Below the pieces are notes generated by a model. It worked only from the letters and a program-made list of their open reading frames with translations. It searched no databases and was not told the DNA's origin. The translations under genes were made by a program, and so were the position numbers. From NCBI RefSeq assembly GCF_003590835.1, contig NZ_QYUQ01000002.1, positions 2,976,001 through 3,040,000 of the forward strand: DNA of 64,000 nucleotides. Reading direction: 5' to 3'. Positions 36,174-44,934 of the stretch are shown piece after piece (position 1 is the first letter of the stretch; every line of letters begins with the position of its first letter). The DNA comes from Noviherbaspirillum sedimenti. Lineage in GTDB: Bacteria > Pseudomonadota > Gammaproteobacteria > Burkholderiales > Burkholderiaceae_D.

Positions 36174-37739
36174 TCAGGCAGCCAGCCGGCTGGCCAGCTC
36201 GCCGATGGGCATCGGCTTGCCGTACAGCCAGCCCTGGGCGTAATGCACCCCGTGTTCGCGCAGGTATTGCGCCTGCGCTTCGGTTTCCACGCCTTCGGCG
36301 ATGATCCTGAGGTTCAGCGATTTCGCCATTTCGATGATGTGCAGGATGACCTGGCTGGTTGCGGCTTCGGTGCCGATGGTATCGACGAAGGACTTGTCGA
36401 TCTTCAGGTAGTCCAGTTCGAACGTGGTCAGATAGGACAAGCTGGAGTAGCCGGTGCCGAAATCGTCGATGGCCACGCCGATGCCCATCGCGCGGATGTC
36501 CTTGATTGTTTGGGTGGCATGCTCGGTCTGGAGGAAGCCGCGCTCGGTCGCTTCCACCATGATGCTGCCTGGCCCGATGCCGGCCGTTTGCAGCATGTTG
36601 CGCAATTCGCCGACGATGGCGTCGCTGTGCAGATCCGCGGGCGACAGGTTGATGCCGACATGAAAATCCGGATGGCGTTGCAATAGCCTGGAAACATCGC
36701 GCACCACCAGTGCCATCACTTTCTGCGTCAATTGCCGGATCAGGCCGCCCTCCTCCGCAGCGGGGATGAATAGGTCCGGCCGCAGCAGTTCGCCGTCCGG
36801 ACGGCGCCAGCGAATCAGGGCTTCGGCGCCATGCCATTTACCGCTTTGCAGATCGACCAGCGGCTGATAGAGAAGGAAAAACTCGTCCGCGCGCAGCGCA
36901 ACGCGCAGCAGCGCGGGCAGCGACAACTGCTGCCGGGTCAGGTAGAACACCGCCAGCGCCAGCACGAGGCCGGCCGCGATCCCGACCGGCACCAGCACCA
37001 GTGCGGCGCGGCGCATGCCGGCGTGGAGATAGGTAGCCGGCACGGCGGCATAGGCGGTATAGTCGTATTTTTCCGAGGGCTCGGTGGCAAGCACATACTT
37101 GCCGTCGAACGCTCTGCCTTTGCGTCCCTGCCGGATCCCTTCCAGCCATTCCGGCTGGAACGGACCACGGCTCAGAATCAGTTCGCGGCTGCTTCTGCCG
37201 GCCAGGCCGATCGACATGTCGGGGCGGTACAGCGCCACATCCAGCGCACGGTCACGATGGACGATGGCGGCATAGCCGCTTTGCTCCCGGGTGGCAATGG
37301 TGAATGGCATGCCCGGCGCAAACGGCAGCTTGACCGAAGTCCGGATACTAACGCCGCTGGCATTCACGTAGTCCGGCTTGCCCACAGAAAAGCCGGCACC
37401 ATGGCGGCCCAGCGAAGAACACATGAGCTTATTGTTGGCAACATAGCCGACCGCCTGCAGCTGGGTCGAGCCCAGATCGAGCTCGCGCATGCGTTCGATG
37501 TTTGTCAGCGAGCAGGGATCGTCGGCATGCGCGGCCTCCAGCTTTTCAAACGCGGCAGAAATCTGGTTGCTGGTTTCGTCACTGCGGCGCAGCACTTCGA
37601 CGGCCAGCGCAGCTGCCCGCGCCATTTCTTCGTCGAGACTCTGGCTGCTGGCCAGGTACAGCGCCGCCAGGATCGGCGCCACGATGGCAATCAGTCCGGC
37701 AACCATTGCCATCGCGATGGCAGTGCGTTTTCTTCTCAA
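36174..37739 (-). CDS. CSS-motif EAL-domain cyclic-di-GMP phosphodiesterase
   Basis: 521 aa from a TTG start that has GAGGAG six bases upstream. Two membrane segments, near residues 8-30 and 235-255, enclose a periplasmic CSS-motif redox sensor: DDPCSLTNIERMRELDLG and later NKLMCSSLG, giving two Cys able to form a disulfide. The EAL domain (about 270-520) keeps every catalytic block: GAEALIRWRRP, INLSPADL, VEATERG, DDFGTGYSSLSYL, KIDKSF, AEGVET. Enzymes of this type degrade cyclic-di-GMP and are turned on when the periplasmic thiols are reduced (known for E. coli PdeC). Confidence 0.94.
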   Translation of the reverse strand: MRRKRTAIAMAMVAGLIAIVAPILAALYLASSQSLDEEMARAAALAVEVLRRSDETSNQISAAFEKLEAAHADDPCSLTNIERMRELDLGSTQLQAVGYVANNKLMCSSLGRHGAGFSVGKPDYVNASGVSIRTSVKLPFAPGMPFTIATREQSGYAAIVHRDRALDVALYRPDMSIGLAGRSSRELILSRGPFQPEWLEGIRQGRKGRAFDGKYVLATEPSEKYDYTAYAAVPATYLHAGMRRAALVLVPVGIAAGLVLALAVFYLTRQQLSLPALLRVALRADEFFLLYQPLVDLQSGKWHGAEALIRWRRPDGELLRPDLFIPAAEEGGLIRQLTQKVMALVVRDVSRLLQRHPDFHVGINLSPADLHSDAIVGELRNMLQTAGIGPGSIMVEATERGFLQTEHATQTIKDIRAMGIGVAIDDFGTGYSSLSYLTTFELDYLKIDKSFVDTIGTEAATSQVILHIIEMAKSLNLRIIAEGVETEAQAQYLREHGVHYAQGWLYGKPMPIGELASRLAA

Positions 37740-37948
37740 ATCGATCTCCTCGATCGGATGGGCCGATCAGCGGCGCCGGTCTGGCAAGCTTGCCGCATTC
37801 GCGCCGCTTTGTCTTGTTGATATGCTTGACATAGCGCGAGCGCATGCTGGGGCAATTGTTTCTTTGCAACACATTCCTGCACCCGGCCATGCCTTAACTG
37901 TAAAAAAATACGCCCGGCATTGATCTATAGGCGTCGTCGATTTGCCAA

Positions 37949-37970
37949 TTTCGCACATGTGTGCTAAATT
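37949..37970. promoter_or_regulatory. TetR operator, copy 1, at the tetR promoter
   Basis: A 22-bp element ending six bases before the TetR start codon. Its core is the palindrome GCACA-TG-TGTGC. The exact reverse complement of the whole 22 bp recurs at 38630-38651 on the other side of the gene. Binding here would block its own transcription or translation. Confidence 0.75.
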
Positions 37971-37976
37971 CATTGC

Positions 37977-38609
37977 ATGGATACTGTAACCAGCAAAAGC
38001 GAACTCACCTATGCCGCCATCGTCGATGCCGGGCTGGCGCTGGCGGCTGCCGAAGGCATTGGCAAGCTGTCGCTGGGCGAAGTGGCAAAGCAGCTTGATC
38101 TGAGCAAAAGCGGTGTGTTTTCCCGGGTAGGTTCGCTGGAAGCGTTGCAGCAGGCGGTGCTGGACGAATTCGACCGGCGTTTCGCGGCCCAGGTCTTCGC
38201 GCCCGCGCTGGCGCTGCCGCGCGGGCTGCCGCGCCTGAATGCGATTGTCGACAACTGGATCCGGCGCGTCTGCATGGCCGACGCCACCTCCGGTTGCCTG
38301 TATACGGCCGGTTCATTCGAGTACGACGACGTCGCCGGTCCCTTGCACGACCGCTTGCAGCAAGGTGTGCAGCAGTGGCGCGCCGGGCTGCGCAAGACGG
38401 TGCTGCAAGCGCTGGAAGCCGGCCACCTGCGGCCGGACACGGAGCCTGAGCAATTGATTTTTGAAATTTACAGCCTGATCGTCGGCCTCATGCACGATGT
38501 GCGCTTTTTGCACGATCCCAAAGCCCCGGAGCGCATGCGCCGGGCCTATGCGCGGCTGATATCGACTTACCGCAGCTTCGATTACCTTGACCAGCCTGGT
38601 CTGCGGTGA
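37977..38609 (+). CDS. TetR family regulator flanked by its probable operators
   Basis: 210 aa. The HTH begins ELTYAAIVDAGLALAAAEGI, then GKLSLGEVAKQLDLSKSGVF and SRVGSLEALQQAVLDEF. The C-terminal domain (WIRRVCMADATSGCLYTAGS) resembles the TetR type that pairs with small membrane proteins or efflux functions. Identical 22-bp sites lie just before it and just after it, in front of a small membrane-protein gene. Autoregulation together with control of that gene is therefore likely. The ligand is unknown. Confidence 0.92.
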   Translation: MDTVTSKSELTYAAIVDAGLALAAAEGIGKLSLGEVAKQLDLSKSGVFSRVGSLEALQQAVLDEFDRRFAAQVFAPALALPRGLPRLNAIVDNWIRRVCMADATSGCLYTAGSFEYDDVAGPLHDRLQQGVQQWRAGLRKTVLQALEAGHLRPDTEPEQLIFEIYSLIVGLMHDVRFLHDPKAPERMRRAYARLISTYRSFDYLDQPGLR

Positions 38610-38629
38610 TGGATGCATTTTTTTGAAGT

Positions 38630-38651
38630 AATTTAGCACACATGTGCGAAA
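38630..38651. promoter_or_regulatory. TetR operator, copy 2, ahead of the small membrane protein
   Basis: Exact reverse complement of 37949-37970, with the core GCACA-CA-TGTGC. Its last base is the first base of the AAGGAG ribosome site (38651-38656) of the next gene, so binding would directly interfere with expression of that gene. Confidence 0.75.
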
Positions 38652-38662
38652 AGGAGATGAAA

Positions 38663-38887
38663 ATGCCAGTGATATTCATTCTTTCCGGGTCGGCTGCGCT
38701 TGTCGCTGGCCTTGCCCTGTATCGCCATGTTGCCAGGCTGCTGAGCCAGCTGCCTGGCAACAATGACGGCTTCACCCTGGAAATGAGAGAGGAGCAACGC
38801 AGCCATGATTTTTTCATTGCCAGTGACTCGCCCTTGTCCTCGCCAGCCGTGCCGCCGTCCACTTTTATCTGGCGCAAGACTGTCTGA
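38663..38887 (+). CDS. Small single-pass membrane protein under TetR control
   Basis: 74 aa from the ATG at 38663, set by AAGGAG six bases upstream; an earlier ATG at 38642 lies inside the operator. One hydrophobic helix at the N-terminus (MPVIFILSGSAALVAGLALY) is followed by a basic HVARLL stretch and a polar Ser/Pro-rich tail. No family is recognised. Position and operator make it the main target of the neighbouring TetR regulator. Confidence 0.7.
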   Translation: MPVIFILSGSAALVAGLALYRHVARLLSQLPGNNDGFTLEMREEQRSHDFFIASDSPLSSPAVPPSTFIWRKTV

Positions 38888-38987
38888 AGGTCAAGATCGG
38901 TAGGATGGCCCTGGATTAGAATGCGGCTTTTAGCACTACAGCTGTAAGCTCGACTTTATCCATTTGCAGAGAAATTTATTAAATGCA

Positions 38988-39063
38988 AAACCCGGTCAAC
39001 GCGGTCTATTGATTACCACTCCAGCACGAGCGGTCAATCAAGTCGACGTCGCCAACCGGGTTT
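38988..39063. repeat. Nested inverted repeat downstream of fumarylacetoacetase
   Basis: AAACCCGGT and ACCGGGTTT pair over 9 bp at the ends of a 76-bp element; inside it TTGATT can pair with AATCAA. On the minus strand the outer stem is followed by TTGCATTT, so it may end the homogentisate operon. The 261-bp gap 38888-39148 otherwise holds nothing I can name. Confidence 0.4.
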
Positions 39064-39148
39064 GCTCATTTGATCCGAGCATTCGCCAGGTTTTCCGACA
39101 CCATCGCTTCCGTGCGCCAATGGCTGTATAGCGGCAGATTGGTGTCGC

Positions 39149-40435
39149 TTATTCAAAGGGCTTGGCGGGAAGCACCACACCATGGCATGTGCCGAAGCCG
39201 ACGCGGAACCCCTCGCCCTGGCACCAGCCACGCAATACAAGTTCATCGCCGTCCTCGATGAAGGCACGTTTTTCACCGGTTTTTAAGGTGATCGACTCAC
39301 GTCCGTTGAAAGTCATTTCAAGCAGCGATCCGAGTGAATCACGCGTCGGGCCACTGATCGTGCCCGAACCCATGAGATCGCCGACCCGGGTGTTGCAGCC
39401 GGACACAGTGTGGTGCGCCAGCTGCTGCGCCATCGACCAATACATGTATTTGAAGTTGGTATGGGCGATTGTCGTCGGTTCAGCCGCCTGCTGCGGCTTC
39501 AACAATGCCTCCAGTTCGATGTCGAACGCATGTTTTCCTTCATGTCGGAGATAAGGCAAAGGTTCGGGCGACTGCACCGGCTGTGCGGTGCGGAACGGCT
39601 CCAGCGCATCCATGGTTACGACCCAAGGCGAAATTGTCGTCGCAAAGGTCTTGGCGTTAAACGGGCCTAGCGGCACGTATTCCCATGCCTGGAAATCGCG
39701 CGCGCTCCAGTCGTTCAGCAGCACCATGCCGAAGATATGCTGCTCCGCCCTTTCGCAAGGAATCGGATCGCCAAGCTGATTCGGCACGCCGACGATAAAT
39801 CCGGTTTCCAGTTCCAAATCGAGCTTGCGACATGGACCGAAAATCGGCCGTTCCTGGTCCGGCAATTTGATCTGCCCATTTGGCCGGCGGACCGGCGTGC
39901 CGCTTACCACCACGGACGATGCGCGGCCGTTGTAGCCGATCGGAATCTCCGACCAGTTCGGCAGCAATGCGTTTTGAGGGTCGCGAAACAGCATGCCGAC
40001 ATTGGTTGCATGCTCTTTGGATGAATAAAAATCGGTATAGCCCGGTATGTCAACCGGCAGCAACATGGTAGCCTGCGCCCGAGAGATCAGGGCTTTCGAC
40101 CGCAACCCGCCATCGTCTTGCAATGTCCGGTTCGATTCCGAAAGCAGTGCGCTAATCTGCTCCCGGACGTTGCGCCAAGCCACGCGTCCCAGCGCAATGA
40201 AATCATTCAGACGCGGACGCGAGAAAACGCCTGGCTCGCAGTGCAAAAGACCCACGTCGGCAAGCGCCGCCAAGTCCAGTATCTCGCTGCCGATGGCGAC
40301 CCCGACCCTTGCCGGCGAATCAGCCGTTTGGAATACACCGAAAGGCAAGTTCTGCATTGGGAAATCAGTATCTGGAGCATTGGCACTTTGTACCCAGCTT
40401 TTCAGTGAAGGCAATGTAGTGGGATCAGATTTCAT
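39149..40435 (-). CDS. fahA: Fumarylacetoacetase
   Basis: 428 aa from the ATG at 40435, which lies inside the end of hmgA (11-bp overlap). Family blocks include [40 protein letters not shown] (metal-binding Glu residues), [20 protein letters not shown] and [20 protein letters not shown]. It hydrolyses fumarylacetoacetate to fumarate and acetoacetate, the last step of homogentisate breakdown. The isomerase that should act before it (maleylacetoacetate isomerase) is not in this window. It is also known as hmgB in pseudomonads. Confidence 0.96.
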   Translation of the reverse strand: MKSDPTTLPSLKSWVQSANAPDTDFPMQNLPFGVFQTADSPARVGVAIGSEILDLAALADVGLLHCEPGVFSRPRLNDFIALGRVAWRNVREQISALLSESNRTLQDDGGLRSKALISRAQATMLLPVDIPGYTDFYSSKEHATNVGMLFRDPQNALLPNWSEIPIGYNGRASSVVVSGTPVRRPNGQIKLPDQERPIFGPCRKLDLELETGFIVGVPNQLGDPIPCERAEQHIFGMVLLNDWSARDFQAWEYVPLGPFNAKTFATTISPWVVTMDALEPFRTAQPVQSPEPLPYLRHEGKHAFDIELEALLKPQQAAEPTTIAHTNFKYMYWSMAQQLAHHTVSGCNTRVGDLMGSGTISGPTRDSLGSLLEMTFNGRESITLKTGEKRAFIEDGDELVLRGWCQGEGFRVGFGTCHGVVLPAKPFE

Positions 40436-41774
40436 TTTTTTCCGGGTCAAAATTTTTCTTCAGTGTTTGCCAGCATTGGAAGTATTCGCTTTGCAGCTGA
40501 GCGGTCTCCAATGCGAACCGGGTTGGCTTGATGACGGCGGGTGTCTCGAACATGAAAGCCATTGTATCTGCCACCTTATTGGGCCGCGATGTGTCCGCAT
40601 TAGAGGCTTTGTCGAAGGTTTCTGCATCCGGACCATGGCCTGACATACAGTTGTGGAGGCTCGCGCCCCCAGGCACGAATCCCTCTGCTTTGGCGTCATA
40701 TTCGCCGTGAATCAACCCCATGAATTCGCTTGCGATATTGCGGTGATACCACGGCGGCCGAAACGTTGATTCTGCCGCCAACCAGCGTGGTGGGAAAATC
40801 ACGAAGTCGATCGTATCCACGCCAGGTGTGTCGCTTGGTGACTGAAGTACCAAGAAGATTGAAGGATCTGGATGATCAAAACTAATCGACCCGATGGAAT
40901 TGAAACGGCGCAAGTCATACTTGTACGGCGCATAGTTACCATGCCACGCTACCACATCCAAAGGCGAGTGACCGATTGCGGCGCTCCAGAGAAAGCCATT
41001 AAACTTCGCCACCAATTCAAACTCGCCTTCAACGTCCTCATACCAGGCTTGTGGCGTAAGAAAATCTCTTGGGTTAGCCAAACCGTTGGAGCCAATGACC
41101 CCGAGATCCGGAAGCCGGAATAATGCGCCGAAGTTTTCGCAAATATAGCCGCGTGCCTGTCCATCAGGCAACTCTACACGGAAGCGCACGCCGCGCGGGA
41201 TAACGGCAATTTCCTGCGGTGCGATTTCAAGGCGTCCAAGCTCGGTTGAGATCAGCAAACGTCCGTGCTGCGGCACGATCAACAATTCGCCATCAGCATT
41301 GTAAAAGAATCGACCTGACATCGATTGATTGGCCGCGTATAAATGAATGGCACAACCTGACTGCGCGTCCGGCGACCCATTTCCTGCCATTGTTACCCAA
41401 CCTCCAACGAAGTCGGTAGGCACAGTTGGGATTGGCAACGGATCCCAACGTAATTGATTCGGTGGCGTTGGCGGCACATGTGAAAAGTCTGACACGATGC
41501 GCCCATGGTCAATTTGCTTGAAGGGCTGATGTACGGCCGCTGGCCTGATACGGTAAAGCCACGAACGCCGATTATGGCTACGAGGCGCGGTAAATGCAGT
41601 GCCAGAGAGCTGTTCTGCATACAGACCGTATGCAGCGCGCTGCGGAGAATTTTGGCCTATCGGCAAGGCACCCGGAAGTGCTTCGGTTGCGAATTCATTG
41701 GCGAAGCCGGATTGATAAGCCATTTGCACTGGCAAATCGACCGGGGCCATTCTCTTATCAGAAATCGTATTCAT
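40425..41774 (-). CDS. hmgA: Homogentisate 1,2-dioxygenase
   Basis: 449 aa, full length. The iron-binding region is complete: [20 protein letters not shown] (His and Glu ligands) and [20 protein letters not shown] (His). [20 protein letters not shown] is the conserved start. It opens the ring of homogentisate to maleylacetoacetate with O2. The ribosome site is AAAGGAAACGC. It follows the MhaA/MhaB-like hydroxylase genes after a 168-bp gap that may carry its own promoter. No 4-hydroxyphenylpyruvate dioxygenase gene is present, so tyrosine is not the evident source of homogentisate. Confidence 0.97.
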   Translation of the reverse strand: MNTISDKRMAPVDLPVQMAYQSGFANEFATEALPGALPIGQNSPQRAAYGLYAEQLSGTAFTAPRSHNRRSWLYRIRPAAVHQPFKQIDHGRIVSDFSHVPPTPPNQLRWDPLPIPTVPTDFVGGWVTMAGNGSPDAQSGCAIHLYAANQSMSGRFFYNADGELLIVPQHGRLLISTELGRLEIAPQEIAVIPRGVRFRVELPDGQARGYICENFGALFRLPDLGVIGSNGLANPRDFLTPQAWYEDVEGEFELVAKFNGFLWSAAIGHSPLDVVAWHGNYAPYKYDLRRFNSIGSISFDHPDPSIFLVLQSPSDTPGVDTIDFVIFPPRWLAAESTFRPPWYHRNIASEFMGLIHGEYDAKAEGFVPGGASLHNCMSGHGPDAETFDKASNADTSRPNKVADTMAFMFETPAVIKPTRFALETAQLQSEYFQCWQTLKKNFDPEKNEI

Positions 41775-41919
41775 GCGTTTCCTTTAATGCAGGTATCAAT
41801 TTTCAAGAGCAGTAAAGATCACACCACATTCAAATCGTGAGTAACTGGGTGGCGTACTTGCGGCGTCAAGATATTGGGCACGTGCGCCCGCCTGCCGTCG
41901 CCGCTTCGCCCCCAGACCG

Positions 41920-41931
41920 GCACAAATGTGC
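41920..41931. promoter_or_regulatory. GCACA-N2-TGTGC palindrome between hmgA and the mhaB-like gene
   Basis: GCACAAATGTGC has the same half-sites and spacing as the TetR operators at 37949 and 38630 and matches the second one at 12 of 13 bases (GCACAnATGTGCG). It lies 146 bp upstream of hmgA. The flanks differ, so it may be chance. Confidence 0.3.
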
Positions 41932-41942
41932 GTCTGTTGTGT

Positions 41943-42140
41943 TTAGGCTCCGGCCTTCGCGATTTCCAGAGCCTGTTTTAGGACATTAATGTCACCGATG
42001 TGATTAGCCAAAACCAGAACCAGCTTTGCATTGACCGTTTGGCTTTCTGCATCGCTCAAACCTTGGTGGGTATCGATCAGCATCTGATAAAAGTCATCGA
42101 CTCGGTCGAGGTTTGGCTCCAAATTTAATGATTGACTCAT
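41943..42140 (-). CDS. mhaB: DUF2783 small protein, MhaB-like hydroxylase partner
   Basis: 65 aa with AGAAGGAG before the ATG. The sequence contains LDRVDDFYQMLIDTHQGLSD and LVLVLANHIGDINVLKQALE, the pattern of the DUF2783 family. These short proteins accompany flavoprotein aromatic hydroxylases. In Pseudomonas putida the 3-hydroxyphenylacetate 6-hydroxylase consists of a flavoprotein (MhaA) and a small coupling protein (MhaB), and the gene order here matches. It follows the flavoprotein gene after 12 bp. The symbol is by analogy. Confidence 0.75.
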   Translation of the reverse strand: MSQSLNLEPNLDRVDDFYQMLIDTHQGLSDAESQTVNAKLVLVLANHIGDINVLKQALEIAKAGA

Positions 42141-42152
42141 GCTTTGCTCCTT

Positions 42153-43826
42153 CTATACGTTACATGTCGCGCGCCCGACGGCAGCACGGACTTTATTCAA
42201 ATCGAAGGTGCGCCATCTCGCGCAGACATGCTGATCCGGCCGTAGTAAATAAAATGTGCCCGGCACTGCGTCAAAACGTTGCTTAAGCAGTCCCGTGCTG
42301 TCCGTAATCACCGTCAGGCCGGGAAATTTAACCGAATTGCTCTCCGCAGGCATCACGACGATTGGCCTTACTGGCAGATCTGCATGAGACAAGGAATGCA
42401 AGGCATCCAATTCTTTGGAAGAAGGGCCGTTCTTGTCCGCAAAATACAATGCGTTAAAGTCGCCTCCTAACAGACTGAGCAACCATCCCGGTCTGCCGTC
42501 AACTGCAATCGAAGCATCCGTACATGGCGCACCTGGCACCATCTTTCCCGCAAACGTGTCGATATCGGGCGTTGCCAAGAGCGACCGGGTATAGGTGGTC
42601 GGCATGGATAGTCTTCCACTATTGACGATACGTCGGGCAAAGCCATGATTTTTCGAGAGCTCTAGTACGGCGTCACGGAAGATCTTGCTGACTGCGCTTT
42701 TTGGCGTAATAAAATCAGTCGCCCGTGTCGAATTGAGGATATTTTCATCAGCAGCCTCTTCACGCTCGACCCCATACGTATCCAACAATGTATCGGGCGC
42801 TTTGCCAGCCAAAACCAGCTTGAGTTTCCATGTAAGGTTATCTGCATCCTGCACGCCACTGTTTGCCCCGCGCGCGCCGAATGGCGACACACCATGCGCA
42901 GAATCGCCAGCGAACAGAACCCGGCCATGTCGGAACTTTTCCATGCGCAGACAAGAGAAGGTGTACACGCTGACCCACTCAAGTTTGAATTCGACATCTT
43001 CGCCAAGCAGGGCCTTGATACGCGGGATAACACGTTCCGGGTCCCTTTCGGCGACCGGGTCCGCATCCCAGCCAAGCTGAAAGTCGATGCGCCAAACATC
43101 GTCTGGCTGCTTGTGCAACAACACTGACTGATTTGGGTGAAATGGCGGATCGAACCAGAACCAGCGCTCTGTAGGAAATTCGGCACACATTTTGACGTCG
43201 GCGATCAAAAACCGATCTTTAAAAACGCGACCATTGCTTTCTAATCCCATAAAATTTCGAATCGCACTGCGGCTGCCATCCGCTACTACGACATATTTCG
43301 CACGAAGCTCATACGTTTCCTCCGGCGTCTCGACTGTCAATACAACGCAGTCATCGAGCTGCTGCAAGCCAACCACCTTGTTCTTCCAGCGCAGATCGAG
43401 GTTCTTTTCCTGGATTGCCTGTTCGTAGAGGAAGCCTTCCACATAGTACTGCTGCAAATTGATAAAGGCGGGACGTCTGTGCCCCTCTTCCGGCAGCAGA
43501 TTAAAACTATAAACAGGAGCGTCGCGGAAAAATACCTTACCGACATTCCAGCTCACGCCCTTGTCGACCATGCGATCACCGCAATGCAGGCGATCGAAAA
43601 TTTCAAGCGTGCGCTTGGCGAAGCAAATCGCTCGTGAGCCTTCTGATAGCCTGTTGCTGTCGTCGAGCAAAATTGTCTCGATCCCCTGCTGGGCCAAATC
43701 GACCGCAGCAGATAAGCCAACCGGACCAGCGCCCACTACGACGACAGGAAACGGTGCGTCAGAAGCAGCCTGAAACTTTGAGGGCTTCGTATAGCTGAAT
43801 TCAATTTTTTGATAATCCTTATCCAT
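42153..43826 (-). CDS. mhaA: FAD-dependent aromatic hydroxylase, probable 3-hydroxyphenylacetate 6-hydroxylase
   Basis: 557 aa from the ATG at 43826; a longer frame to 43883 lacks a ribosome site. Flavoprotein monooxygenase motifs: PVVVVGAGPVGLSAAVDLAQ (FAD), the DG motif in KYVVVADGSRSAIRNFMG, and VLFAGDSAHGVSPFGARGAN (FAD ribityl). The C-terminal thioredoxin-like region ends in FYLLRPDQHVCARWR, as in MhpA/PheA-type enzymes. With a DUF2783 partner and hmgA next to it, it most likely hydroxylates a hydroxyphenylacetate to homogentisate. 3- versus 2- or 4-hydroxy specificity cannot be read from sequence. Confidence 0.85.
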   Translation of the reverse strand: MDKDYQKIEFSYTKPSKFQAASDAPFPVVVVGAGPVGLSAAVDLAQQGIETILLDDSNRLSEGSRAICFAKRTLEIFDRLHCGDRMVDKGVSWNVGKVFFRDAPVYSFNLLPEEGHRRPAFINLQQYYVEGFLYEQAIQEKNLDLRWKNKVVGLQQLDDCVVLTVETPEETYELRAKYVVVADGSRSAIRNFMGLESNGRVFKDRFLIADVKMCAEFPTERWFWFDPPFHPNQSVLLHKQPDDVWRIDFQLGWDADPVAERDPERVIPRIKALLGEDVEFKLEWVSVYTFSCLRMEKFRHGRVLFAGDSAHGVSPFGARGANSGVQDADNLTWKLKLVLAGKAPDTLLDTYGVEREEAADENILNSTRATDFITPKSAVSKIFRDAVLELSKNHGFARRIVNSGRLSMPTTYTRSLLATPDIDTFAGKMVPGAPCTDASIAVDGRPGWLLSLLGGDFNALYFADKNGPSSKELDALHSLSHADLPVRPIVVMPAESNSVKFPGLTVITDSTGLLKQRFDAVPGTFYLLRPDQHVCARWRTFDLNKVRAAVGRATCNV

Positions 43827-43919
43827 AATCTCTGCTCTGCCAAATCCAATCTGAAATTTCCCGCGCCTGCGCAGCGCCACCAATCAATTGAAAGGTGGCG
43901 CGACCCCAATGAGGCTTCT

Positions 43920-44882
43920 TCAGCTTTGCAGCGAGTGCCACATCTCCTTGTCGCGCTCGGCAGTCCAGATGCGTGGATGCTTGATGCCACTGGCTTCGTC
44001 TACTGCACGGGTCACATCAAATGGCAAACAATGTTCGTAAATGAACACATCGCCGAACTTCGGATCCATCACGCTACGCGCATAGGCCATTGCGTCTTTC
44101 AATGACTTTCCTTGTTTGACAGCTTCCTTGGCGCAGCTCAGCAAGGTCGTCACAAAATCTTTCGTGTAATCAATCCCTGCATTAACTTCTTTTGGATTCA
44201 ATAATGCTGGTCCGCGGCCCGGGACAAGCTTTTCGGGCTGCATGGCTCGAAGTGCTTCTAACGTTGCTGGCCATTCTTCCAGCTGCGCGTCGCCGGTGTA
44301 GGCCGCTGCATCGTATTCGACCAGGTCGCCGGAGAAGCAGATTTTTTGAGACGGAATCCAAGCGATTGTGTCGCCTTTGGTGTGACCCATACCGATATGC
44401 ATGAGCTTGACTTCCAACTTGCCCATGAAGATCGTCATCTCTTTTTCAAAGACCATCGTCGGCCAGCTTAGACCCGGAACAGTTTCGACGCCGGCGAACA
44501 AACGTGGAAAGCGTTCGATCTCAGACTGCATATCCTGCTCGCCGCGCTCAGCAATCAATTCATAGGTGCCTCGTGAAGCAATGATCTGCTCAGCGCCTTC
44601 CTTAAAATAAGCCGAAGCACCCAGCACCCGTACCGCATGATAGTGGGATAGCACGACATATTTAATCGGCAAATCAGTTACGGACCGGATGTGTTTAATC
44701 AGCGCCTGCGCCATTGCGGGCGTGGCGGTGGTATCGATCACCATCACGCTGTCGTCACCGATAATGACGCCCGAATTCGGATCGCCCTCCGCCGTATAGG
44801 CATATGCATTGTCAGACAACTTAATGAAGCTGGTCTTTTTCTCTTCCAGATCAGCTTGAGACGCAAATTTCTTTTCAGTCAT
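43920..44882 (-). CDS. Metallo-beta-lactamase-fold hydrolase with altered metal motif
   Basis: 320 aa. The MBL core is evident: DSVMVIDTTATPAMAQALIK, the position of the HxHxDH motif, MHIGMGHTKGDTIAWIPSQK and ICFSGDLVEY. The usual HxHxDH reads SHYHAVRVLGA, so the Asp and last His are Val and Arg. The site-1 ligands (HxH, His of GMGH, Asp of SGD) remain, which suggests a mono-metal site or a changed reaction. It is in the aromatic operon between LivF and the hydroxylase, so it may hydrolyse an ester, lactone or thioester in that pathway. Confidence 0.88.
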   Translation of the reverse strand: MTEKKFASQADLEEKKTSFIKLSDNAYAYTAEGDPNSGVIIGDDSVMVIDTTATPAMAQALIKHIRSVTDLPIKYVVLSHYHAVRVLGASAYFKEGAEQIIASRGTYELIAERGEQDMQSEIERFPRLFAGVETVPGLSWPTMVFEKEMTIFMGKLEVKLMHIGMGHTKGDTIAWIPSQKICFSGDLVEYDAAAYTGDAQLEEWPATLEALRAMQPEKLVPGRGPALLNPKEVNAGIDYTKDFVTTLLSCAKEAVKQGKSLKDAMAYARSVMDPKFGDVFIYEHCLPFDVTRAVDEASGIKHPRIWTAERDKEMWHSLQS

Positions 44883-44934
44883 GATGAAACTCCAGATAAA
44901 TGATTTAAGGTAGGCAAGCCGGGCGCACTTGGAT

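Noticed and set aside
38988..39063. Integron attC site
   Set aside because: The end motifs RYYYAAC and GTTRRRY are not in the required places and no integrase is present.
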